Origin: Actinotignum schaalii
GTDB lineage: Bacteria; Actinomycetota; Actinomycetes; Actinomycetales; Actinomycetaceae
Length of the DNA stretch: 51,649 nucleotides
Direction of reading: 5' to 3'
Assembly: GCF_028864145.1 (NCBI RefSeq)
Contig: NZ_JARBHJ010000012.1
Coordinates: forward strand, 1 to 51,649
The stretch's first letter is position 1, and every line of letters begins with the position of its first letter. The notes below the pieces were generated by a model. The model was given only the letters and a program-made list of their open reading frames with translations, was not told the DNA's origin and made no database searches. Positions 31,149-40,767 of the stretch are shown one piece after another. The translations under genes and the position numbers were made by a program.

Positions 31149-32399
31149 GTGGCACACATCAGTGTGGTGACACCAGTTCGGTCGCCTGCCCCGAAACTGG
31201 TCAACGTAGCAGCATACGCGCGGGTCTCAACCAACGGCACAGAGCAGTTAGCATCCCTATCGGCGCAGGTTTCGTATTACTCGCGCCTGATCCAATCCAC
31301 ACCCGGATGGGCCTACGTCGGCGTGTTCACCGATGAGGGTATTACGGGTAGGTCAACAAAATCCCGACAAGGCCTGGCCGATCTGATGGACGCAGCCAGG
31401 AGTGGGGGTGTCGATATTGTGTTGTGTAAATCAATCTCACGCCTAGCCCGCAACACTGTCGACCTGCTCGCTACGGTCCGTGAGCTGAAAGACCTTGGCG
31501 TGGCCGTACGGTTCGAACGCGAACGCATCGACACCCTTAGCGCTGACGGGGAACTGCTGTTAACCTTGCTGGCCTCGTTCGCCCAAGAAGAATCACGCTC
31601 GCTATCCCAGAACGTGAAATGGGCAATCCGCAACCGATACAAGAGCGGGGGCACAAACTCCTTCGTTGTCTATGGATACAAATGGGCAGACGGCCAGTTC
31701 ACCATCATCGAAGAGGAAGCCAAGATCGTGCGCTTACTGTTTGCGAATTTCTTGGACGGGATTAGCCCGGAGAAAACCGCGACGATGCTCAATGCTGAAG
31801 GTAAACGCTCTCGGGGAGGGGGACGGTTCTACGGGTCCGTGTTTCGTCGCATGCTCGAAAACGAGCGCTACAAGGGCTGCCAAATGCTACAGAAAATGTA
31901 CCGCCCCACAATCCAAGCACCCACATGTGCGCTCAATGACGGGGAGCTGCCGCGATACTGGGTCGAGCAAGCCCTACCACCAATCATTGACGAGGTGATG
32001 TTTGACGCGGTGCAAGCAGAAATCGCGCACAGGCGTGAGGTGGGTCCGGCGGCGACCCCGTCAAAGAACACGGGCGTATTCACCGGGCGGATCTGCTGCG
32101 GCGCGTGCGGGAAGAACTATCAACGCAAAACCCGCACCTACAAGTCTGGAACCTCGTATAAGTTTTGGCGCTGTTGGAGTGCCTGCACCGGGAACGGAAA
32201 CCCCTGTAGGGGGCACAACCTGCGCGAAACGCTCCTCGAACACGCCTGCGCAGACATGCTCGGCACCCAGGGTTTCGATCCTGTCCATGTTGCTGAGCAG
32301 GTCGTGATGATCGAGGCCTTCGAGCATCAGCTCACCTTCCACCTCGCGGATGGAACCATGATGCCGGTGGGGTTAACCAGTGAGGGGTGGTTGGCATGA
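31149..32399 (+). CDS. Large serine recombinase 1 (integrase)
   Basis: 416 residues from GTG 31149 after AAGGAG. The resolvase domain has catalytic Ser27 (AAYARVSTN), Arg in ISRLARNTVD and the EESRSLSQN segment. A recombinase domain follows (ISPEKTATMLNAEGKRS, RRMLENERYKG), then a zinc ribbon (CCGACGKNYQRKT...FWRC). It lacks a long coiled coil and is shorter than typical phage integrases. It is translationally coupled to recombinase 2 (ATGA), so the two may act as a pair. It mediates integration or excision of the element. Confidence 0.92.
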   Translation: MAHISVVTPVRSPAPKLVNVAAYARVSTNGTEQLASLSAQVSYYSRLIQSTPGWAYVGVFTDEGITGRSTKSRQGLADLMDAARSGGVDIVLCKSISRLARNTVDLLATVRELKDLGVAVRFERERIDTLSADGELLLTLLASFAQEESRSLSQNVKWAIRNRYKSGGTNSFVVYGYKWADGQFTIIEEEAKIVRLLFANFLDGISPEKTATMLNAEGKRSRGGGRFYGSVFRRMLENERYKGCQMLQKMYRPTIQAPTCALNDGELPRYWVEQALPPIIDEVMFDAVQAEIAHRREVGPAATPSKNTGVFTGRICCGACGKNYQRKTRTYKSGTSYKFWRCWSACTGNGNPCRGHNLRETLLEHACADMLGTQGFDPVHVAEQVVMIEAFEHQLTFHLADGTMMPVGLTSEGWLA

Positions 32400-33973
32400 G
32401 TCGCACGGTCACAGCGATACCCGCAACAAAGAAGCTTCGATCTGCCGCAGCCTCATCTGGTGTACCAGCACACAGGCGGGTGGCCGCGTATGCGCGAGTT
32501 TCCACCGAGATGGAAGAGCAAACCTCCTCCTACGAGGCTCAAATCGACTACTACACCACCTACATTCATTCCCGTAATGATTGGCAGTTCGCGGGCATGT
32601 ACTGCGATGAGGGCATCTCTGGCACCTCTATGAAACGTCGCGAAGGTTTCCAAACCATGATCGATGACGCCCTGGCAGGCAAAATCGACCTGATCCTCAC
32701 CAAGAGTGTGTCCCGGTTCGCACGCAACACCGTCGACTCGCTCACTACCGTGCGCAAGCTCAAGGATGCAGGCGTCGAGGTTTATTTTCAGAAAGAAAAT
32801 ATTTACACCTTTGACGCCAAAGGCGAGCTATTGATCACGATCATGAGCTCACTGGCGCAAGAAGAATCCCGCTCGATCTCCGAGAACGTCACCTGGGGGC
32901 ACAGGAAGCGTTTTCAAGATGGGAAGATTATGGTTCCCTATGCATCACTACTCGGATATAAGAAAGGAGCGGACGGCAGTCTCGTCATCGACGAGACGCA
33001 GGCTCCGACCGTGCGGTTGATCTACCAGCTTTTCCTTGACGGGATGGCGATCAGTGAGATTAAAACCGAGCTCGCTGCTCGCAAGATTCTCACCCCGCGC
33101 GGGAAAGAAGTGTGGTCAACCTCGACAGTGCGCTCCATTCTATCCAACGAAAAATACAAGGGCGACGCCCTTCTCCAAAAGACGTTCACCACCGATTTCC
33201 TTACTAAAAAGATGAAGGTCAACGAGGGCGAAGTACCCCAATACTACGTAACAGGCAATCACGAGCCGATTATTGCTCCACGCATCTGGGATCAGGTGCA
33301 ATACGAACTCGCTACCCGCCATGCCAACATATCGTCAGCGAAAGTCGGCTTATTCTCCACCCGGCTGAAATGTTCTCAGTGTGGGGCGTGGTATGGGCGT
33401 AAAACGTGGGCGTCGAACACGAAATACAAGTACACAGTCTGGCAATGCAACCATAAATACGCAGGCGACAAGCCCTGCAGCAGCGCGACGGTGAAAGACG
33501 AGCAGATCAAGGATTCTTTCGTCCAAGCGCTCAACCAACTGATCGCCCGCCGTCCGCAGCAAAGCCAGCTACCGCAGGTGCTTGGCGACATGTTCGATAC
33601 GAGCCGTTTGGAAGAACAAGCCGCAGCGTGCCAGGCAAAACTTGTGGAACTCACCGAGCAGATCGAGACGCTGATTGCGGAAAACCAGCGGTGTGCGCTC
33701 AACCAGGACGCCTACCAAGCCCGCTACACCGAACTCGATACTATCTACCGTAAGACGCTTGCACGTAAAACAAGCCTGGAAGCAGATATCGTAGCGAACA
33801 CCGCCAAGCACGCCGCCATCACCACAACCCTGAATGATCTGACAGGGGAACCGGTGAGCGAGTTTCACCCCGCACAATGGAGCGCTCTCATCGATCACGC
33901 CATCGTCACCGAGGATACGATCCGGTTCGTATTCCGCACAGGTGAACAGGTGAGCATGGCCCTGAAAGAGTGA
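32396..33973 (+). CDS. Large serine recombinase 2 (integrase)
   Basis: 525 residues; ATG 32396 overlaps recombinase 1. Catalytic Ser36 (AAYARVSTEMEEQ), VSRFARNTVDSL, EESRSISENV, a recombinase domain (ISEIKTELAARKILTPRGKE) and a zinc ribbon (CSQCGAWYGRKT) are present. A ~60-residue coiled coil (LEEQAAACQAKLVELTEQIE) then precedes the final HPAQWSALIDHAIV. This is the full architecture of phage serine integrases. The right attachment site should lie in 33974-34020. Confidence 0.93.
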   Translation: MSRTVTAIPATKKLRSAAASSGVPAHRRVAAYARVSTEMEEQTSSYEAQIDYYTTYIHSRNDWQFAGMYCDEGISGTSMKRREGFQTMIDDALAGKIDLILTKSVSRFARNTVDSLTTVRKLKDAGVEVYFQKENIYTFDAKGELLITIMSSLAQEESRSISENVTWGHRKRFQDGKIMVPYASLLGYKKGADGSLVIDETQAPTVRLIYQLFLDGMAISEIKTELAARKILTPRGKEVWSTSTVRSILSNEKYKGDALLQKTFTTDFLTKKMKVNEGEVPQYYVTGNHEPIIAPRIWDQVQYELATRHANISSAKVGLFSTRLKCSQCGAWYGRKTWASNTKYKYTVWQCNHKYAGDKPCSSATVKDEQIKDSFVQALNQLIARRPQQSQLPQVLGDMFDTSRLEEQAAACQAKLVELTEQIETLIAENQRCALNQDAYQARYTELDTIYRKTLARKTSLEADIVANTAKHAAITTTLNDLTGEPVSEFHPAQWSALIDHAIVTEDTIRFVFRTGEQVSMALKE

Positions 33974-34020
33974 TGCTCGTATCAGTTGACGTGCACGGTT
34001 AGGCACACCTCCCAGAAATA

Positions 34021-34040
34021 AAGTAAGGTTAGCCTTACTT
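34021..34040. promoter_or_regulatory. DtxR/IdeR-type iron box
   Basis: AAGTAAGGTTAGCCTTACTT: two 8-bp arms around TTAG, close to the known consensus TTAGGTTAGCCTAACCTAA. It lies 18 bp before the first ABC gene, so the operon should be repressed when iron is sufficient. A weaker GGTTAGGCACACC stands at 33998-34010. Confidence 0.8.
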
Positions 34041-34058
34041 AATAAGGATGGTGTTTAC

Positions 34059-35846
34059 GTGAACGATAGTGTAACGGATCAGGTTGTTGAAGACGAGTAC
34101 GGGTCGGCGAAGGAAAAATCTGTCGCTGGCCAGAACGCGATCCGTCAGCTATCGCAGCCGGTGAAAGGCAAACTGTTTATCGCGCAGGTTTTGGCTTTTC
34201 TCTCTGGTGTGTTGGCTATTGCCCCGTATGTGGCTCTGGTGGAGCTTGGCAGAGAACTTATGCAAGACCAGGTGGACCCGGCGGGGGTGAACTGGATCGT
34301 GATGCTCCTCGTCAGCGCATACATGGCCCGGTTGACCTTATATTTTGTTGCATTGGGCGTGACGCATTTTATTGACCTGTCGTTGCGTAATCAGATGCGT
34401 CGGCAAATTGCCGCCCGAATGTCGACTGCTCCGCTGTCGTGGTTTACCCGCGAGGGTGAGGGAAAGATCCGCAAGACCATTCAGGATGATACGGCCACGG
34501 TGCACACAGTGATCGCGCACGGGCCGATCGAGAAACTGAACGCGATCGTCTCCCCGCTCGCTTTGTTGGCCTATGCATTCGTGGTGGATTGGCGACTCGC
34601 GTTGCTGTCGATCGCGACGATCCCGATCTATGTGGGCATGTATGGCATGTCGATGCGCGGCATGAACGAAAAGACCGCGCAAATGGACACCAAGCTCGCC
34701 CAAGTTTCGGCAACGATGGCCGAGTTCGTGGCCGGTATCTCAGTGGTGAAAGCGTTCGGCAAGGTCGGCCAAGCACATAAAGCCTATTTAGATGCAGCTA
34801 ACGAGTTTTCTAAGTTCTACCGGGCTTGGTGTATGCCGCTGGTGTCGATGTCGGTCGCCTCATTTTCGTGGGTGTCAATCCCGGTGTTGTTGATCGTGAA
34901 CCTTGGCGGTGGCGCGTTGATGATGAACGCCGGTTGGGTGAGCATCTACGAGGTGATAACGACCACGTTGATCGCCTTGGTGCTGCCGGGAGCGTTGATG
35001 GCAGTCGCAACCATCGCCTGGTCGTACCAGCTCGCAGGGTCTGCGGCAGTGAGGCTGGTGAACGTCATGGAGCTACCGGCATTGCCTCAGCCCAATGCGC
35101 CGCAGACACCACACGGTCATGATATCGAGATTCGGGGTGTGTCGTATGCCTATGACGAGACCCAAGCGTTAGACGAAGTGAGCCTGAGCATTCCGGCAGG
35201 CACGGTGACCGCGCTGGTTGGGCCTTCGGGCGCGGGGAAGTCGACGCTGGCGAGTTTGATTGCCCGCTTCGATGACCCGGACGCTGGCACGATCACCATC
35301 GGCGGGGTTGATCTAAAGAACATTTCCCAGGACGTGTTGTATTCGACGGTCGCATTCGTCCTGCAAGATGCACAGCTTATTCGCGACACCATTCGAAACA
35401 ACATCGCTCTTGGCGCGCCAGAGGCGACTTTAGAAGAGGTGCGGCAGGCGGCGCGGGCAGCGCAGATCGACGAGTTCATCATGAGCCTGCCAGATGGTTA
35501 CGACACCGTGTTGGGGGAGGACACCCACGTTTCGGGCGGGCAGGCAGCCCGTATCGCGATCGCCCGGGCGCTCATGGTTGATGCCCCAGTGTTGGTGCTG
35601 GACGAGGCGACGGCGATGGCGGACCCGGAATCAGAATCGAAAATCCAACAAGCCCTATCCACGCTTGCCAAAGGCAGAACCGTGATTGTGATAGCCCACC
35701 GACTGGCCTCGATCAGAGGGGCAGTCCAAATCGTCGTCATGGAACGCGGGCGCATTGCTGTGGTCGGTACACACGACGAGCTGTTGGGTAATGCGCACTA
35801 TCAGGCACTTCTTGCCCAAGGTGCATGCGAGGAGATGACACGATGA
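34059..35846 (+). CDS. ABC half-transporter (exporter fold, IrtA/YbtP-like)
   Basis: 595 residues; GTG 34059 after AAGGATGG. The membrane domain (residues ~30-330, about six segments) is followed by an ATPase: Walker A GPSGAGKST, Q-loop FVLQDAQ, signature VSGGQAARIAIARAL (degenerate compared with LSGGQRQR), Walker B VLVLDEATAM, H-loop IAHR. Exporter-type pairs under iron control (IrtAB, YbtPQ) import ferric siderophores. It overlaps its partner gene by 4 bp. Confidence 0.88.
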   Translation: MNDSVTDQVVEDEYGSAKEKSVAGQNAIRQLSQPVKGKLFIAQVLAFLSGVLAIAPYVALVELGRELMQDQVDPAGVNWIVMLLVSAYMARLTLYFVALGVTHFIDLSLRNQMRRQIAARMSTAPLSWFTREGEGKIRKTIQDDTATVHTVIAHGPIEKLNAIVSPLALLAYAFVVDWRLALLSIATIPIYVGMYGMSMRGMNEKTAQMDTKLAQVSATMAEFVAGISVVKAFGKVGQAHKAYLDAANEFSKFYRAWCMPLVSMSVASFSWVSIPVLLIVNLGGGALMMNAGWVSIYEVITTTLIALVLPGALMAVATIAWSYQLAGSAAVRLVNVMELPALPQPNAPQTPHGHDIEIRGVSYAYDETQALDEVSLSIPAGTVTALVGPSGAGKSTLASLIARFDDPDAGTITIGGVDLKNISQDVLYSTVAFVLQDAQLIRDTIRNNIALGAPEATLEEVRQAARAAQIDEFIMSLPDGYDTVLGEDTHVSGGQAARIAIARALMVDAPVLVLDEATAMADPESESKIQQALSTLAKGRTVIVIAHRLASIRGAVQIVVMERGRIAVVGTHDELLGNAHYQALLAQGACEEMTR

Positions 35847-37591
35847 ACCAACTATTGCTGCCACGCTTTAAGCGTTTGATGGAACCCGCCTCGTGGCGAA
35901 ACCTCTCGGTCGGCCAAGCGTGGGGTGCGGTCTCAGGACTGTGTCACGGCTTTGCCCTGCTCGCGCTACTCCCCGCAGCAAGTGCCCTAGCGACCGGAAT
36001 GCCAGTGTGGGGGTTATCGTTTTGGGGATGGCTCATCGCCTTGGCGGTAATCGCGGTGCTGGGCGTGGGCACGGAGTTTTATGGCATGCGCACCGGCTAT
36101 ATCGGGGCCCTCGGATTCATTCACGACGTCCACCAAGCGGTCGGCAACAAGGTAGCCCGCCTACCACTGGGCATGTTCGATTCGGGTAGTTCTGGACGGC
36201 TGTCGCGCATGGTCACCCAGGAAATGATGAACTTGGGTGAGTCGGCGGCGCACTTTATTTTCTCCCTCCTCCAAAAACTCTCAGCCGTGCTCGTAGTCAC
36301 TGTGGGAACCTGGTTCTGGGATTGGCGGCTGGGACTGACCTTGACGATCGCCTTCCCAATCATGCTCGCCTTCCTCCATATCTCCCGCGTGCTTCTTGAT
36401 AAAGGTAAGAAGGTTTCCGAACCAGCCGAGTCAGAGTTGGCGGCTCGCATGGTCGAATTCGCCACCTGCCAAGGCGCATTGCGCTCCTGTCACGTCGCCG
36501 ACGACTACCCGGCCCTTGATCGGGCATTCAAACAGGCTGACCGCAAAAGCCGCAAAGCATTGTGGATCGAAACATTAGCGAACCTGATAAACGGAATGTT
36601 CGTCCAAGCCCTTGTCGTGGTAATGATTTGGCTGACCGCCCAACTCGCCCTCGGCGGGCAGATGAATGCGTTGAACGCTGTGGTCACCATCGGCATGTGC
36701 CTGCGGTTCACCACCATGCTCCAAGACATCGGTGGCTGCATGACCGGGCTGGAAGAACGCCGCCAGCAGATGAATCACGTCGACAAGGTCATGGACGCTC
36801 CCGAACTGTCCGAACCCGATGTCTCCACACCGGTGAGCGCTCCTGGTGATGTTCGTTTCGAGGACGTCACCTTCGGCTACGATCCGGACACCCCGGTTCT
36901 CCGTGATATTTCCTTCCATGTCCCGCAAGGCGGCATGTGTGCCCTGGTTGGCCCTTCCGGCTGCGGAAAAACCACAATCGCGAGGTTGGTTGCACGTTTC
37001 TGGGATGTGCAGTCCGGCAGCGTACGCGTTGGCGGGGTTGATGTGCGCGAGCAGACCACCGAAGATTTGATGCGCCAGGTGTCTCTCGTTTTCCAAGACG
37101 TCTATTTATTCAATGACACTCTCGAAGCCAACATTCGCCTTGGCAACCCAGAAGCTACCGATGAAGAAATCAGGTGGGCCGCTGACCTGTCGGGCGTGAC
37201 GGAAATCGTCAACCGGCTCCCAGACGGCTGGAATTCATTGGCAGGTGCTGGCGGGCGCGCACTGTCAGGTGGGGAACGCCAACGCGTCTCTATCGCCCGC
37301 GCCTTGGTGAAGAAAGCCCCGATCGCGCTGTTCGACGAGGCCACCAGCGCGCTGGATGCGGAAAACGAAGCCAACATTGTTGCGGCGATGAACGAGCTAC
37401 GCAGGCACTCCACGCTAATCGTGATCGCCCACAAACTTGAAACCATTCGCCAAGCCGACCAAATCATCGTCCTCTCCCACGGTGGGCATATCGCCCAGCG
37501 CGGGTGCCACGACGAGCTGGTCAACCAGCCAGGTCAATACCGCGATTTCTGGCAAGAGCGCATCAACGCAGCCGGATGGCAACTCGTCTAA
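35843..37591 (+). CDS. ABC half-transporter, partner of the preceding gene (IrtB/YbtQ-like)
   Basis: 582 residues from ATG 35843. The membrane domain is at ~25-310; the ATPase has Walker A GPSGCGKTT, FQDVYLFNDT, canonical LSGGERQRVSIARAL, Walker B IALFDEATSALD and IAHK. With the first half, which has a weak signature motif, it should form an asymmetric heterodimer. Substrate not visible; iron box and context suggest a siderophore or heme-like iron source. Confidence 0.88.
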   Translation: MNQLLLPRFKRLMEPASWRNLSVGQAWGAVSGLCHGFALLALLPAASALATGMPVWGLSFWGWLIALAVIAVLGVGTEFYGMRTGYIGALGFIHDVHQAVGNKVARLPLGMFDSGSSGRLSRMVTQEMMNLGESAAHFIFSLLQKLSAVLVVTVGTWFWDWRLGLTLTIAFPIMLAFLHISRVLLDKGKKVSEPAESELAARMVEFATCQGALRSCHVADDYPALDRAFKQADRKSRKALWIETLANLINGMFVQALVVVMIWLTAQLALGGQMNALNAVVTIGMCLRFTTMLQDIGGCMTGLEERRQQMNHVDKVMDAPELSEPDVSTPVSAPGDVRFEDVTFGYDPDTPVLRDISFHVPQGGMCALVGPSGCGKTTIARLVARFWDVQSGSVRVGGVDVREQTTEDLMRQVSLVFQDVYLFNDTLEANIRLGNPEATDEEIRWAADLSGVTEIVNRLPDGWNSLAGAGGRALSGGERQRVSIARALVKKAPIALFDEATSALDAENEANIVAAMNELRRHSTLIVIAHKLETIRQADQIIVLSHGGHIAQRGCHDELVNQPGQYRDFWQERINAAGWQLV

Positions 37592-37626
37592 ACACAGCAC
37601 TGTTCACAATCGTGAAAGGAATAACT

Positions 37627-38226
37627 ATGTCCACACGCACGTCCTCGCGCCTCAACACGCGCGACTTCATCAACATTGGCGTCTTCACCGCCTTGATGTT
37701 CGTCATCGTGTTTGCATTCGGAATGCTCGGCTTCTTCGGTCCGGCCGCGATGTTCCCCGGCTTCTTAATCTCGATCCTCATTAACGGCATTGTCTTCGCT
37801 CTATTCACTGCCCGTACGCCGAAGATGTGGGCATTGACAATCATGCTGATTATCATCGAAATCCTCTTCTCCGTGACCGGGCACTGGGTAGGCGGCATTG
37901 CTATTGCTATTGTGTTCGGCCTGCTTGCCGATCTGGTCGTCACCAAGGGGCCGAAGAGCATGAAAGTGCGCGTTCCCCTGGCCTACGCATTGTTTATTTT
38001 GCCGATCTACGTGTCACCGTGGATGCCGCTATTTATGAACCAAGACGCATATATGTCGCAGATCGCCGAACAAATGGGCGCAGACTACGCCGCCAAGATG
38101 GCGCAGGTGGTCACGATTCCGATTCTGCTGGGCTTCTTCGTCGTGATGCTCATCGTTGGCTGGATCGCAGGTCTGATGGGAACTCGGATTGCGCGTAAAC
38201 ACTTTGAACGGGCCGGTCTTGTCTAA
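37627..38226 (+). CDS. MptD-like ECF transporter S component
   Basis: 199 residues from ATG 37627 (GAAAGGA before it). About five to six membrane segments: FINIGVFTALMFVIVFAFGM, FPGFLISILINGIVFALF, WALTIMLIIIEILFSVTGHW, IPILLGFFVVMLIVGWIAGL. The start MSTRTSSRLNTRDFINIGVF is typical of MptD-family substrate-binding membrane subunits. It likely binds the iron chelate or a related compound for uptake with the T and A components encoded next. Confidence 0.85.
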   Translation: MSTRTSSRLNTRDFINIGVFTALMFVIVFAFGMLGFFGPAAMFPGFLISILINGIVFALFTARTPKMWALTIMLIIIEILFSVTGHWVGGIAIAIVFGLLADLVVTKGPKSMKVRVPLAYALFILPIYVSPWMPLFMNQDAYMSQIAEQMGADYAAKMAQVVTIPILLGFFVVMLIVGWIAGLMGTRIARKHFERAGLV

Positions 38227-38905
38227 ACTTCCCGACCCGCGCACCATTATCGCAACGCTCGTCATCGTTTCCACCACGATCTACAGTGCCTACTCGCCGT
38301 GGTTCGTGTGTGCTCTGGGCGGATTCGCCGCCGTGATGCTGGCGAGCGTTGCGATCAACCCCAACACGCTCGTGCGCCCGATCTGGGTGGCCGTCTACCT
38401 GGCCACGTTTGCGGTCCTCGGCGGGCTCGTCTTCGTGATACCACAGGTGTGGAAGTCAACGGCCGGCGCGTTCCTCGTGGTGTTTTTGCAGTGGATGTGG
38501 CGATTCAGTGTCAGCGCAGGAATGGGAGCCTACGCGATCGGCGTGATCCGACCCGCCACCTTGCAAAAAGCACTCGCCGGCTCACGGATCCCGACCTGTT
38601 TCACGATCCCAATCTCGGTTGCCTTACGTGTGCTGCCCGTGATCGGCCACGAGGTTAAAGCGATCTCAGATGCGATGAGGCTACGCGGCATGTCCGCGCT
38701 TTCCCTGCGCGCGGCCCAGTACTTCACAATCCCGCTGCTATCGACCGTGGTACGCAGTGGGGACGAACTGGCATCGGCCGCCCTCGTGCGCGGACTGGGT
38801 GGAACCGCAAAGCCCACCTCAGTCACGGTCGTGAAATTCCGTGTGATCGACGCAGTCATTCTGCTCATCGTTATCGGTTTCGCGATATGGAGAATCGTCC
38901 TATGA
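38189..38905 (+). CDS. ecfT: ECF transporter T component
   Basis: About 228-238 residues. The start is uncertain: TTG 38189 or TTG 38219 (MSKLPDPRTI), both overlapping the S-component gene. Multiple membrane segments and the coupling motifs ISDAMRLRGM and ASAALVRGLGG (A-R-G type) contact the ATPases. It overlaps the ATPase gene (ATGA). Confidence 0.85.
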   Translation: MRVNTLNGPVLSKLPDPRTIIATLVIVSTTIYSAYSPWFVCALGGFAAVMLASVAINPNTLVRPIWVAVYLATFAVLGGLVFVIPQVWKSTAGAFLVVFLQWMWRFSVSAGMGAYAIGVIRPATLQKALAGSRIPTCFTIPISVALRVLPVIGHEVKAISDAMRLRGMSALSLRAAQYFTIPLLSTVVRSGDELASAALVRGLGGTAKPTSVTVVKFRVIDAVILLIVIGFAIWRIVL

Positions 38906-40293
38906 CAACAGCCCAAGCCACCGGCGTCACCTTCACCTATCGGGGAGCAGACCACCCCTCAATCAATGACGCAACCATCACCATCACACCCGGAACCGTC
39001 ACCTTGCTGTGTGGCGCTTCAGGGTCGGGGAAGACCACCGCGTTACGGCTGTTTAACGGGCTCATCCCACACTTTCACGACGGCGACCTTACCGGAAGCG
39101 TCACGGTTGACGACATTGACGTGGCACAAACAGACCTGCCACGCCTTGCCCACCACTGTTCGACAGTGTTTCAAAACCCGCGCACCCAGTTCTACACCAC
39201 TCACGTGCGTCAAGAACTCGCCTTCGGCCCAGAAAATCTCGGTCGCGACCCGCAGAAGATCTGTGCCCGCATTGACGAGGTTGCAGCCGAGTTAGGTATC
39301 GCCGACCTGTTGGAATCCCGCGTCACACAACTATCAGGCGGACAGATGCAACGCGTGGCCTGCGCCGTCGCCATGTGCAACAACACGTCGCTGATTGTCT
39401 TTGACGAGCCGACCGCGAACCTGTCAGCTGACGTTATCGACCAACTCGCCATTCTCATCGCCAGGCTCAAAGCCGATGGACACACCATCATCATCGCTGA
39501 ACACCGGCTGAGTTTCCTTGCCGGGATCGTCGACTGCGTTTACTGTTTCGATAAAGGCAAGATCGCCCTCACCGCAACCGGCGAAGAGTTCTACGCTACC
39601 TCGGATGAGGAGCGCAAACAGCTTGGACTGCGATCCCTAGTGCCCGTACCCATGCCGAGCCTGCCCGAACCAGAAGGTGAAGGGCTCACGATCGACAACC
39701 TCACCTTCGCCTACCGCCACGGGAAAACGGTTCTCAATGTCGGCCATGTGCTCTTTCCGGCAGGGAAAATCACAGCGCTCATTGGCCCGTGCGGGTCGGG
39801 CAAATCAACACTGGCACGGATCGTCTGCGGACTCGAAAAAGCCAAAGGTGCATCCATCACACTCAATGGGCAAAAATTCGCCGGCCGGGACGCCTACCTC
39901 GTCATGCAAGACCCCACCCGGCAGCTGTTCTCGGACACCGTTATTGACGAAGTCACGCTCGGCACGACCAAAGCCGAAAAGCAGCACATCGACGCCCACA
40001 CGATCCTTGAAGAACTCGATCTTGCGGAGCACGAGTCCGATCATCCTCAGGCTCTGTCCGGTGGGCAGCGCCAACGCCTGGTTATTGCTACAGCGCTTGC
40101 CGCGAACAAGAAAGTTTACATCTTTGACGAGCCAACATCAGGTGTGGGCTACAAGCACCTTGTCGCGATTTCCCGAGTAATGCGTAAACTCGCCGATACC
40201 GGTGCCGTCGTCATTGTCATCACCCACGACGCCGAACTCGTTACCGAGGTCGCCGACCATAGCGTCCGCCTCGACCAAATCAACGCCTGCTAA
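38902..40293 (+). CDS. ecfA: Double ECF ATPase (fused A1-A2)
   Basis: 463 residues with two ABC ATPase domains. The first has GASGSGKTT, LSGGQMQRVACAVAM and IVFDEPTANLS. The second, from ~residue 262, has GPCGSGKST, MQDPTRQLFSDTV, LSGGQRQRLVIATAL and IFDEPTSGVGYKH. Fusion of both ATPases in one chain is common with MptD systems. It powers the T and S components encoded just upstream. Confidence 0.92.
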   Translation: MTTAQATGVTFTYRGADHPSINDATITITPGTVTLLCGASGSGKTTALRLFNGLIPHFHDGDLTGSVTVDDIDVAQTDLPRLAHHCSTVFQNPRTQFYTTHVRQELAFGPENLGRDPQKICARIDEVAAELGIADLLESRVTQLSGGQMQRVACAVAMCNNTSLIVFDEPTANLSADVIDQLAILIARLKADGHTIIIAEHRLSFLAGIVDCVYCFDKGKIALTATGEEFYATSDEERKQLGLRSLVPVPMPSLPEPEGEGLTIDNLTFAYRHGKTVLNVGHVLFPAGKITALIGPCGSGKSTLARIVCGLEKAKGASITLNGQKFAGRDAYLVMQDPTRQLFSDTVIDEVTLGTTKAEKQHIDAHTILEELDLAEHESDHPQALSGGQRQRLVIATALAANKKVYIFDEPTSGVGYKHLVAISRVMRKLADTGAVVIVITHDAELVTEVADHSVRLDQINAC

Positions 40294-40360
40294 CGCAAAC
40301 GCTCGCTCAGCCGAAAGAGAGGAAAGCGTTTCCGCAGGTCAGGGCAAACGCGCTATACAC

Positions 40361-40380
40361 TCGCTAACGCAAGCGATTTT
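40361..40380 (+). terminator. Weak intrinsic terminator after the iron operon
   Basis: TCGCT-AACGCA-AGCGA followed by TTTT. The surrounding 40290-40420 contains three ACTCGCTAACG/CTAACGC-like direct repeats. Confidence 0.45.
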
Positions 40381-40442
40381 CTTGACCCCCTTGGGCCATA
40401 CTCGCTAACGCTAACACCGACTTATCATTTTCGACGTCTAAG

Positions 40443-40516
40443 TGGAGCGGGCGACGGGAATCGAACCCGCCTCTGCAGCTTGGGAAGCTGCCATTCTACC
40501 GATGAACTACGCCCGC
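40443..40516 (-). tRNA. tRNA-Gly (anticodon CCC)
   Basis: The minus strand gives acceptor GCGGGCG/CGCCCGC, D arm TAGTTCATCGGTAGAA, anticodon stem GCAGC/GCTGC with loop TTCCCAA (anticodon CCC, reads GGG), T arm GGCGGGTTCGATTCCCGTC, discriminator T and an encoded CCA (TGG at 40443-40445). It sits at the change from island-like to higher-GC host sequence. tRNA-Gly genes are common integration sites for mobile elements. Confidence 0.97.
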
Positions 40517-40767
40517 GAAAGCGGTGAAACTTCACGCGAGCGGCCGAACCGTGAACGCGAAAGAATCACTAGGTGATTATCCTAGCGTGCCATCCCCGCC
40601 AGCGCAAAGCGCGCCCGCGGCTTAGTGCTTGCGGCGCCTGCAAACCAGTGCGTCCGGCACGCACGGTCCAGCACTCGCGGCGTGGAAGCGCGCCCGAATT
40701 GCTCAAATTGCTCCATATACCGCCGCGCGGGTAGCGCCCACCCGCGCGGGCGTGTCAGAATCTAGGC

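Noticed and set aside
1381-34014. Similar short sequences GAGGCACCCC (1392) and TAGGCACACC (34000) as attachment cores
   Set aside because: Too short and imperfect; not distinguishable from chance.
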